Below are positions 34,312-44,498 of a DNA stretch of 64,000 nt, piece after piece. Within the stretch, counting starts at the first letter, position 1. Each line of letters starts with the position of its first letter. The DNA is from Lytechinus pictus (lineage: Eukaryota; Echinodermata; Echinoidea; Temnopleuroida; Toxopneustidae), in assembly GCF_037042905.1 (NCBI RefSeq), contig NC_087262.1, forward strand, positions 25,024,501-25,088,500, given 5' to 3'. The notes under the pieces are model-generated. The model did not search any database. It had not been told where the DNA came from and saw nothing but the letters and a program-made list of their open reading frames with translations. A program made the translations under genes and the position numbers.

Positions 34312-37300
34312 CTACTTTCTTTTGCCTCCACCTCCTCCAGCAAGAATGGATGCAATCCGGATGAAGATGTTGATGGTGTCCATGTAGATGGTCATGGCAC
34401 TGAAAAATCAAGAGAGAAAGGTAATAGAATAATGAATTTTAAGTCGTTAAAAAAATATCACTTGAAAGGGTTGGGTGCCAAGTGGTTGAAGAAAAGCTTT
34501 TATGATCAAAGATAGAATTGTATGAAAATGATTGAAAATTTCATAATTTTCAATCAACCTTAGAACTCTCAATGGCTCTATCTCAAACCCTCTCTCAAGT
34601 TGAAACTTATTCTTGTTTGGTATTCTTAATTGAAACATTGCATTGATTGGATCAATTGCAATCCATTCATCGCTTTCATCATATTCTCCCTAAAATCTAT
34701 GATATTTGGCATTGCTTTCCAAAGTGATTAGCTTTAGTCACTAGTCAGACTCATGGTTGATACATACTGCATCAATTGACAAATGAAAAGTATCTAGAGT
34801 AGATTAACCTGTTGATGGGGTCAAAAGGTCGCTGAGCATTAACAGGATGGAGTTCAGCTCTCTTCATAATCATCTGTGTATCATAGAGCATGAATCCTCC
34901 AAAGACCACCAAACCACCATACAGACTGACAGCATAAAGACCTGAACCTAGAGCTGTGGCTGGAGACAGGAACATGCTACCTACAAATATGAACATCCAA
35001 TAGAAATAAGGTTTGATTATCAATGTGAAGAATCAAAGTACAAGTTGTTAACAGAAAAACAACCAAGGAAATGCAAATAATGGTCATGATAATAAGATCT
35101 ACTTGATACATAATTCAAACTGATCAACCCACTCCCTGGGTATCATCCTTGCTCACATCCTTCAAGGAAGGTGATGGTCTCCCTCTCCTAGGATGCATAC
35201 AGCATTGTGTTCATTGAGTACAGGTAGCTTCAGATAGAAAGGACAAACTATCATCAGAGAATATTTTGTCAACTTGCTGAGGATGCAAGCAAAGATGTTA
35301 CCAGGAATGGAAATGTGCACTGCAAAGTCTGATTTTAAGGTACATCCATCAACTGGGATAACACAACTTTCTAGACAGGCTTGAAGTTTATGCTGTAAAG
35401 AGTGTGTGCAAAAACAATTGGCATGATCACTAGAAGGGCAGCCAAAATAAAGATGGGGGGCATCATGGAAGAAGAGGGAGAGAGGTATCATGACTTAAGC
35501 AAGTGTTTGGTACTGCAAAATCGTAAAATAGCCTTAAAAACGGACATACTGAAGTGTTTCAGTCATTCATGCGATTTTACTCTGATGAGTGCATGTTGAA
35601 AAGCTTCAGTATATCCGTTTTTCAGGCTATTTTACTATCATGACTTACCAACTGATGCAGCAAAGACTGCCCCTAGACCCATGGCTAATGCACCTCCCAT
35701 GTAGAGGAATTTATCACTGGGTGCACACATAGCAACACAAGACAAACCTAAAAAGAAAAGAAAAAAATAGATGACAATCATAAAATGCTTGAATTTCTTC
35801 AGAGGTAACAGGTATATAAACTTTGTTTCTAAGAAATATATCGGAGATAAACGGCGAGCGCTATGAAACATATTCAACAAAAATTATGATCTAACATTTC
35901 AATTGAACTCTGTAAACTTATGGTCCTAAATTAATCTCTTTGACTTAAAAAAAATACCAACTGAACACCCACTGTAATCTGTATTGTATTAACAATACAG
36001 TCATGCACATTTTACCATCAATGAAAAGAAGAAAACACCTGTTTTTGTTTCTGTTTTTATATATATTTCATGTTTTCTTCATTGTTATTTTAGATATTCC
36101 TTGTGATCCAAAGTAAGATGAATGAAATACAGAATACACGCACTCACCTCCAACAACTCCAGCAGTATAGCATGCCGCCTTGATGAGAAGAGGTCCACCC
36201 ATGAAGCATATGGGAGCTAGAACAACCCCTAGGAGACCACTGTGTCCCATCCATGCTAGTTGTTTCAGACCCATTCCTTCTGTGTAGGGTACAGACATCG
36301 TCACCATCCCTGAGGCCATGATCACGGCCATACCTCCAAGAGCTCCCTGAAGAAAAAAAAATTGTCGGTGAATTAGACCATTGTTGAACAAGAAAAATAA
36401 AGTTCATGTGCATTTATTTATTTTTCTTTTTCTTTACAAAGGTACTTAGTTCTTATATTATGCATAAACGTGAGAGAAACTATTATCAATGCAGTTTGAC
36501 ATTGCAACAGAGGTGGTTATGCAAAGCATCAGCACTTAAGGGTTAAAAGTATTTCTTTTTAAGAAAAGTACAGTCATTGTCACCGCCCCTGATGATTACT
36601 GCCATAATTTGGCAAAAGCTCCCTGAAAAATAAATCATCTGAGGAAGAGTTTTTGATGTGATTTAAACCATTGTCATTATTCCTGAAGCCATCATTACTG
36701 CAAACCTCCAGTTGTAGTGCTTCATGAAGGAATAAATCATGTGTATTAAATAAATTTTTTGATACCTGACCCTAAAAGAATAAGAGTAACATGCCAAAAA
36801 TTGTAAATTGCTTCTGTATTTAAATATACATCTTACTTAAAGTTTTATTTGAACATATATCTTACAAAATATTCTTTGTGACATTCAGAATTTGCTAAAA
36901 AATACATTTTTTGTCAGCAAAATCCTGAACATCTGACCCTATAGTTTTGAATTTGTCTTGGCCTTAACTTAAAAGACATTCTTTGTATAGGAGTGACTTA
37001 CCACCCATGATTTAGGAGTAATTCTCATAAGGAGAGCTGGGTTTCTAGCCATAGCAAGGGCTGAGGCCGTGGTAGCTGCTATCCCCATTCCAAAGTACAT
37101 GTATGTTGATCTCACCCTGTCACGAACATACTGTGGCCAGATTCTATGTCATGGAGAGATACAACACAGAACATTAAATTGATTTATGTTGCTTTATTTC
37201 TTCAACAAATCACAGGGACTAATTTTGATTACCAAATTTGATTAGCATTTATGGTGATAAGAGAAAAGCTCTCAACTAAGTTCTGCACAGTCCTATGTAA

Positions 37301-38604
37301 ATATCTGCTGAACAATAGACTTTTGTGAAGCATTCTTTAGAAAAATGGGAGCAAATTGTGATGTGATACCAGGAAAATTATCCCATGAAGTGTATTATTA
37401 AACTGTACTAAGTTTGAAATACAATGTTATTAAGTTCAATTTTAAAGTTTAGTTTAGAGTTTTTCTTTTCTGATGGATGGATCTTGGAACTCATATTGAT
37501 CTTATAAAATTGTCATTGGATTAAAGGATCGGAGGACCTAATTTTGTCAGTCTGAAAAAGGTGAAGAACATAGAGCCTCAATATGTATTCACTGATTTTC
37601 ATGGCAGATGAGAATTGTCAAGGTTCACCAGTGTCTGATCATATTCTTCACAAAATAGCATTGTTTTGTTCTAGCAGAAACATCACAAAATAAATATCCA
37701 CTATCAATGAATTGAATTTAATTTACATGAGAAACCCTACAAAAATGCACTCTTTAGAAACTTACGCTGCTCTTTCAATTGCTCCGACCTCACTGGAGAG
37801 ACCAAGACCATAGTAACACAGAGCACCGATGCCTGCAGCTGAAGCACCCAACAACAAACCCTTGCCTATCATATCAGCTGAAAAAGATGATACAATAAAA
37901 TAACTGTCAAAATGATGCAGAATAAAAAAAAAAAAAAAAAAAACAATGAAGAGGTGTCCACAGGTGACATAATTCATTGAGATGAGGGGAAATAGTAATG
38001 CTGTTTGTTGTTCGACAAAAATCTATGCAACGTGGCAAGGACTAATGAATAAGTAGAACATGGGGAGGGGCTGTTTCACAAAAATTTATGCATGACTGAA
38101 AATCAAACTTTCATTCCTGAAAGCGTGTAGTACCGGGTATATTAGATTATGTATTCAATAACATGTGAAACACACCTAAATGTACTGCAAATGTAATTAA
38201 TCACCATCTACTGGTACAAACAGTAAAGTGATAAAGAATGATATTCTTTTAGTTTACGGCCCATTCTGTATTTTCATATAGCTTAAAGCAAAAATATGAA
38301 TTGAGATCATTGGAAATACAGTCACTCTCTGAAACACACATGTAAATTCTTGCAGATTCAAGTTTTATGAACCAGCCCCTGATTACTTACCAGAGCCTGA
38401 AGCAGGTGCCTGGACTACCTCCTTTATAGACCTGGTCTTCGCAGCCCTCTTAGCCCCTAGCCTAGTCTGGTTGGCATACTGCTGTGCTCTCACTCCTAGG
38501 TTCACTCTAGCTAGCCCAACAGTCTTATGCTGCACGCTCTTCAGGGATTGTGAAGCAGATGTGCAAAGAACCACCGGTAGTCGGACAACCCTGGCAGCAA
38601 ACAT
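34312..38604 (-). CDS. GHITM: GHITM / TMBIM5 mitochondrial inner-membrane protein (7 coding exons, 341 aa)
   Basis: Bax-inhibitor-1 (TMBIM) family protein of the mitochondrial inner membrane, known as MICS1. In mammals it supports cristae structure, retains cytochrome c and exchanges Ca2+ for H+. Coding exons (minus strand): 38604-38391, 37877-37766, 37143-37002, 36346-36148, 35747-35649, 34980-34809, 34399-34312; all GT/AG, phases join. ATG at 38604; TAG ends at 34312. Residues 1-65 are basic and hydroxylated without acidic residues until late, a matrix-targeting presequence. Hallmarks are CYYGLGLS (92-99), IWPQYVRDR (110-118), STYMYFGMG, the hydrophobic helices to 300, MCAPSDKFL (229-237) and MLYDTQMIMKRAE (286-298), then DPIN and a lysine-rich C terminus. 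Human GHITM is 345 aa. An acceptor at 38652 shows a separate 5' UTR exon. Expression control is not visible. Confidence 0.95.
35520..35640. repeat. Inverted repeat beside GHITM exon 5 donor
   Basis: AAAATAGCCTTAAAAACGG and ACATACTGAAG are mirrored by CTTCAGTATATCCG and TTTTTCAGGCTATTTTA. The right arm ends about 10 bp from the exon 5 splice donor (35648-35647). Confidence 0.6.
36570..36730 (-). pseudogene. Two degraded copies of GHITM exon 4 start in intron 3
   Basis: 36570-36675 parallels 36291-36385 (exon 4 5' end, acceptor and upstream intron): GTCACC..CCCTGA, GCCATA, AGCTCCCTGAA and TTA.ACCATTG are shared. 36670-36730 is a second, weaker copy (TCCTGAAGCCATCATTACTGC, CATGAAGG). On the minus strand copy 1 keeps a TTTTTCAG|GGAGCT acceptor, but reading on gives a stop after eight codons. 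Confidence 0.6.
38067..38379. mobile_element. MITE next to GHITM exon 1 donor
   Basis: GGGGCTGTTTCACAAAAATT on the left pairs with a right end whose reverse complement is GGGGCTGGTTCATAAAACTT. The right end lies 11 bp from the exon 1 splice donor at 38390. Confidence 0.55.
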
Positions 38605-38651
38605 CTTGAATTACAAATATCCCAACTCTCTTTAAATGATGGACACAGAAC
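38605..38651 (-). other. GHITM 5' UTR part upstream of the ATG
   Basis: 47 nt precede the ATG, back to a TTTTTTCAATACAG acceptor. The first, non-coding exon must lie further right; its position was not determined. Confidence 0.55.
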
Positions 38652-40078
38652 CTGTATTGAAAAAAATATATAGAGGTCTATATATATGGAGAGAAAAACA
38701 TATTCATCAAGACATTAATAGCCAAAAATCATGTTCCTCGTTTATTTACCAATAGGGTAGACAGTGAGTGCAGCAGCAGAAAATATATGCAGCCTACATT
38801 AGTATTGCTATAACTAAGGGAGCCGAGGGATATCTGCAGCCTGGAGTACTGGGATATAATATCAAGGGGGGGGGGTGCATGTGCCATTGGGGATTATAGA
38901 AACGTCCATGGAATCGATCTGGAAATTGGAATGGATGCTGCTTTTTGCTAGACTGTAGACTGACGGCTTCAGTTTCTATTTCATTTGTTATTCTGATGAA
39001 CTAACGTTACATCTTGCATCACTACACCTCCAAGATGACTCTAAGTAAAAAAAGAATTAATTTGAAATTGAAGAAACTCATTCTCCAAGCCCTGCCCAAA
39101 GGCCCAAGCAGATGCCTGGGGTGCATTTTCCGCCATCCCCCCCCCCATTTTTGTGGAAAAACAATCACAAATTGGCCCAGGCTATGGATGGGTGGCACTT
39201 ATTTCACAAATACTAAGATTTAATACGTGATTATAAATAATACTACTAATTATTTATAATCACATATTAAATTGTAGTATTTGTGAAATAATAATTTTTA
39301 TCTATAAATTGTTCTTCAAAACCGCATCGCTAGTCGGAAGTACGTCGTCACGAAGCGGTTCAAGTCTATTGTCTTTGCTTTGTTGACAAACGGATCGAGG
39401 GATTTACGGGAGATCGGGTTTGGTAAGAAACTTCTAATTTTTACCATATAAATTATAGTGAAATAATTTTTATCCCTTTATACGCATTCGCCTAAAGGTT
39501 CATAGATAAATAAAATTTGACAATACAAACCGATTTCACCCTCTAACTATGGATTTCCTAGGGAAATCCATCTTTGTGTACATGTGTCTCTTAATGGGAG
39601 GGGATTCAAGACTCCAATGAAGAAGTATATGTTAAAGTTTTTTTTTAATACATCATCATGGAGTCCTCAAGACTAGGCACTGCCACTGTGTTACATAATC
39701 TGATTAATCATGATGGAATAGAAATGAAATAGGCACTTTTAGTTTTACTTAAGTTTAAACCCAGACCCAGTTTCACTTTGTTTCAGCCAGGATCTTGGGT
39801 TTTTTATGCCATCCCATGCCATGGTCATGGAGTCTAATCATCTAGACACAGGGCCAGCAAATAGTTTTGTAGAGATTGTTACTGCCTTTTTTATACTGGC
39901 ACTTTTCATCTGGGCACTTGACAAGCACACTACTACTACTACTACGAAGAAGAATGATGAGTTCAGCTGCAGCTGCGAGCGGCGCTTAAGCGCTTCATGG
40001 TTCATCCCGCCGAAACTTTGGCCCCGTAATTGAATCATCACGTTGGATTTTACTGCGGCAACCCGAGCACGTAAGCGA
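38652..40078. other. GHITM upstream / intergenic
   Basis: Presumed promoter region. At 39313-39422 a CpG-containing stretch ends in a plus-strand GTAAGA donor-like site after GATCGGGTTTG, possibly a non-coding first exon. The rest shows no gene. Confidence 0.3.
39199..39291. repeat. 93-bp palindromic repeat
   Basis: TTATTTCACAAATACTA on the left mirrors TAGTATTTGTGAAATAA on the right. The inner arms pair as well (GTGATTATAAATAAT with ATTATTTATAATCAC). Confidence 0.7.
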
Positions 40079-40086
40079 GTCAGGGG

Positions 40087-40633
40087 CCCGGGGGGGGCAC
40101 TCAGTATATAATGCATAGTGGGTATGTGCCGCGGAGAGGACCCCCATTTTTACACTCAAATTTCCGTTCCAAGGCATAGCATTTTTGTCTTATTGAGAAA
40201 AAGAACAAAGAAAGCCGCTCCAAGGCATAGCATTTCCTTCTTATATAGAAAAAAGAAGAAAGAAATCCGCTCCAAAGCTTCGCATATTTTTCGTTACGCC
40301 GTTCCGGTCGCATTGATCTGCTACAATTTTGGTGAAAAGCGGCCGTAGAGCGTTTTTCGACCATCGATCGCCTAAGCGCGAGCGCACCCGGCGGAGGCCG
40401 CGCTAGCTGCGTCATGCACGATTGCCCGTTCCATATAGGGATGCATACGCACTCACAGAGATACGGAGATCCGTTCCGAGGACCCCCATTTCACAAACAT
40501 TTGTACTAGTTCCGAAGCCCGTTCCGAGGACCCTCCTTTTTACAATAAGCCCGCTCCAAGGCCCCCGTTTTTTGCCTCGCCCGCGGCACACCCCTACCAC
40601 TTTTTTGGTCGAGTGCCCCCCCCCCCCCCCGGG
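40087..40633. mobile_element. G-tract-terminated foldback element, 8-bp TSD
   Basis: Ends CCCGGGGGGGCACTC on the left and the reverse complement of CCCGG(G)nCACTCG on the right. TGTGCCGCGG occurs about 45 bp in on both sides. GTCAGGGG flanks both ends (40079-40086 and 40634-40641). The interior repeats GTTCCAAGGCATAGCATTTT and CGAGGACCC-type units. It is 547 bp and non-coding, and shares end structure with 9479-10067. Confidence 0.75.
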
Positions 40634-40641
40634 GTCAGGGG

Positions 40642-41430
40642 TCGCTAGTCGAGTATTAAATATTTTGGTCACTTGAAAAAGGTATCGTATTACCGAACGT
40701 GTTTTTTCTATGGGAAAAGTTGAGAAAACAACAAAAACACTTAGTTATGAGCTATTTTGACCATATTTTATTATTGTTAGAATATTAAGACTTTGAAAAT
40801 GTGTTTTTGACCATTTATCATCAATTTCTATTCAAGTTCTCTTTGGAAAGATGTTGCAAAATTTTGAGCGTATGAATTTATTTCTGATGCGTATGATGCG
40901 TGCGTTCGGTAATACAAATTACAAGGCCGGTCGGTAATCACTCACTATACAATTTAATACATACCGTACCGAAAATTCAATATTCCTCCCTTTTTGGGGC
41001 TCGAAAACGTTATATCCTGCTGCGCTACTTCCACTCAATATGACGTTAAGGTAGACGAGGTTATCTTATAATCTATTTCGTCAGATTCGCTAAAATTTCG
41101 TAACAAACTTCGGCGAGCTGGAAAGTAGAAAGAATAAAAAGATCTTTCGCGAATATCGAACTATGGTATCTCTAATGCTGGGGCCCGTGGTTTCAATTTC
41201 ATAAAGGACTACCGGTAGTAGGCTAGGCCTACTGTCTTAACATCTGCAATTATGTTGTAACCACAGACCTCTACCACCTACAGTGGTTGTAACTACAATT
41301 AATAAAAACAGGGCCGCTCAGCAGCCAATCACAATTTCCACGTTTCAAACACAATTGAGAAGATCATTATAAATGAATGAATAAAAAAAAAAGATTTACA
41401 CTATTGCAAAGTAACAAAACGGATTAAAAT
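40642..41430. other. Intergenic, no gene seen
   Basis: Unique-looking sequence without a recognised gene or repeat. Confidence 0.4.
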
Positions 41431-41542
41431 TAATGGCCCGAATTCACAAAGGTGGTTTCGTTTGAAACCATGGTTTTTAGAAACCGTGGGTTTTAGAAAC
41501 CATGGTTTCTGCAAAAACCACCTTTGTGAATTCGGGCCATTA
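41431..41542. mobile_element. 112-bp palindromic MITE
   Basis: TAATGGCCCGAATTCACAAA is mirrored at the right (TTTGTGAATTCGGGCCATTA). The core repeats GAAACCATGGTTT. TA at the edges would fit a TA or TAA target. Confidence 0.75.
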
Positions 41543-42604
41543 TGTTTTGCTGGTCAAATTTCTCTGGACCAAGCTGACCTTTATTTTGTACTGAAACCTT
41601 TTTTTTTCTTTGGTTGTCAAATTTACTTCAGCACCTCCTGTAAAAAAATCGTGGCAGGGCCCTGCTATGCTACTAACATTTTTGTGTTCAAATTGTTTTC
41701 TTCATGTAAAGGCAAAATGCTTTATAGTTAATAAACAGCGACAAAGCGAACAGATGGATTTGTAAGCTTATAAACTATAATTTAACTTACAGTTTCATAA
41801 GGATTGGTATATATAATTCGCAGAAGATAATAAATCATACACTATTTCTTTTGGATGTCAATCAATTTTAATCAATGAATTTGCAAGTTACTTGTAATCA
41901 TAAGTCATTAAACGTTTTTGTATGTTGGGTCGGGTTTATTATTTACTTTATAATTAAATCAATCCAACTCAAAAATTTTAAATAATTGCAATAAACTTAC
42001 CTAATGCCTTTCTTAATTAAAAACACTGTTAGTGTCATAGTGTTAAAAAACACTATAACTTATTGTGTAAGAAATATTATGTTTATTGTCATGTTCCAAA
42101 TGTAGATTTCATTGTTCACGCCTTTGTGTATGAATTTATATAATTTGTTGTCTTTATTATGTATTTGCACGGCATGTAAACAAGAAGAATTTCATTTTTT
42201 TGACAATGAATAAATACTTATACTTAGTTATACAGTGATGTTTAGAATTCAATTTCCTAATCCATATTATGATCCGAAGCAGAGTAAGGGACGTGTAAGG
42301 CATACTGTTAAATTGATTAATATATTGCCACTAAATTCAAATCAGGATATTTTTTCTTCAATATTTCCCCATTTTACTATAACTTAATCAATGTTCAGTG
42401 TGTTTACCCGTGAAAATTAAAGTTCCCCTTTTTCAGATGATTCTATTGAAATGTTATAATTTCATATGCAAACATAAAATAGGAGAACATAACCGGTTTA
42501 TATTTTTCTGCATGATTCCCCTTTTCAAACTTTAGGCCCTATTTCTGCTCCAAAATCTTAAGTTAACCAAATTGCACCACTAAGCAGACCTCAAACTTTG
42601 ATAA
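41543..42604. other. Intergenic, possible LINE 3' tail
   Basis: AT-rich. GACAATGAATAAATACTTATAC at about 42201-42222 (core AATGAATAAATACTTATAC) resembles a non-LTR retrotransposon 3' end. No coding sequence was found. Confidence 0.3.
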
Positions 42605-42830
42605 TTTAAAAACCACAATAATAATAATTATGATAATAATGATAATAATAACAACAACAATATGATAATAATAATAATAAATAATAATAATAATAATGAT
42701 AATGATACTACTACTACTATACTACTACTAATACTATACTACTACTATACTATTTCTATTAATAATAATATTAATAATAATAATAATAATAATAGTAAAA
42801 TAATAGTAATACTACTACTAATAATAAATT
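42605..42830. repeat. AAT/ACT trinucleotide microsatellite
   Basis: Runs of AAT, AAC and ACT trinucleotides. Frames across it are low-complexity artefacts. Confidence 0.85.
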
Positions 42831-42840
42831 TAACATCTCT

Positions 42841-43634
42841 CCTTGCGTTAACAGTGTCTATCTGAATATAATCTGAGCACCGACCATTACAAATTTACAA
42901 TCAGCTAGTGGCATCGGAGCACCAAATTTTGAGGGGGTTAAACATTGCCTAAAGGGCGCAGTCGATCAGGAGTGAGCAAAAATTTGAACCTTTTTTAAAT
43001 GAGAATTACTTAATATGATGGGTTGTTGACATATTTAGAAAAAAATTACTTTTTTATATAATTTAATATTTCTTTTTTTTCCTATAGCTTTTTCTCTCCT
43101 TAATTGGTCGTAGAACTTCTAGTGCACGAAGACCCCAATTCATATAAACGCCGGTCAAGTCAATCTTGACGTTCATATGCCATAATAATCAATATAATGA
43201 TTGTGGGCATTAACGGAAAGACAAGACAAGACGCCAACTCATTGTTTGTTTTTGCAATCTTATACTCAACTTAATTTTTCAATTAAAAAAGCAATAAATG
43301 TTTATCAATTTGATTCTGCTATCAGACTGCTAATGTAACTTACTTCCCCTAGCAGAAATACAGAATCAAACTACTAAACATCCAGTTACCATTACGCTAG
43401 GCTACTATTTTTCAGTTTGGGATGATTGGTTGACGATTAATTAAACCGTTTCATTTGACATTTGTTTTGTTGCCCTGTTTTTTCCTTTTGTCATGTACTT
43501 GGTTTGGATTTTTTTTTCTCCCGTCCGGCCTTTTAACTATGTCTTCATTGTCTTTATGTTTATAATGTGCACTCATTACAAGCTGCGCTTTTAGAGTTAT
43601 CACCTCCATTGTAACTTATACGGTCGAGCCTTTA
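42841..43634. other. Intergenic, no gene seen
   Basis: No gene or clear repeat was recognised. Confidence 0.4.
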
Positions 43635-43856
43635 TTAAAGTGCCATCGACTTGAAGACTTGGCGAGATACTTTATCTCGCCAAGTTGACGTATAAAAGGT
43701 TATGTGTCGACATGGCGAGATACGTTGCCATGATGACATATAACTTTTTATAAGTCGACTTGGCGAGATAACGTATCTCGCCATGTCGACATAATAAGGT
43801 TAATATTATGTCGACATGGCAAGATAAAGTATCTCGTCAAGTCGATGGCACTTTAA
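43635..43856. mobile_element. TTAA-bounded MITE made of GGCGAGATA palindromes
   Basis: TTAAAGTGCCATCGACTTG on the left pairs with CAAGTCGATGGCACTTTAA on the right. Inside, GTCGACATGGCGAGATA or its complement occurs about six times, as three nested hairpins. It is 222 bp with TTAA on both edges. Confidence 0.75.
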
Positions 43857-44336
43857 ATGCTCCGTACTTATAAGTGTCTTAACGTGAATGATGCTAGCTT
43901 AGCCCCGGCCCCGGGCTATCTTTGGAAGGAAATGTTATTGAATTTAAAAAAAATGGCTATAGAGATCGACGCGATATTCCTCATATATATTTTTTTAATT
44001 TCAATAACTTTTTGTGTGTTTTCCGATACCCCCCAAAAAGGATAGAACATTAACAACAAACAAGGTTCGACTTCGAGGTAAGATTACCGTTATGATTTCT
44101 TGTCGTAAGTTCATATAAAATTGAGCTGTAGTTTGTTGATCGAAATTTGTAAAAAGGGCGTTACATTTTAATTTTGGCACTGTTACTGCCGCCTCGCCCA
44201 CTCATCTTTACAGACGAATATTTCCTCGTCGGACTGACTGAGTGTGACAGGTCGCGCAGCACAGTCACTTTGTCAGTGTCGGCTGGCGCAGTGACACGGT
44301 AGCGGTAAATGAGAATCCCCGGCCCAGCGAAGAGGG
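43857..44336. other. Intergenic, no gene seen
   Basis: Flank of the large foldback element. GC content rises from 44200. No gene was recognised. Confidence 0.4.
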
Positions 44337-44345
44337 GATGGAGCC

Positions 44346-44498
44346 GCCGGAGTAGAGTCAGCCAACAATAAGCTAGCCAACAGCAAGCCAGCCAACAGTT
44401 CCAGCCAACAATATCGCGATGTAAGATAGATCAGATACAGGATTTTGCGCAGGAAGAGAAGCGTGCATTCTTGTACAAATCAAACAAACGGGGTCAGG
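44346..44498 (+). repeat. Left terminal inverted repeat of the 15.3-kb element
   Basis: 153 bp. Four AGCCAACA motifs start at 44360, 44375, 44390 and 44403, then ATATCGCGAT, then sequence ending GGGGTCAGG. It pairs with 59484-59636. Confidence 0.8.
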
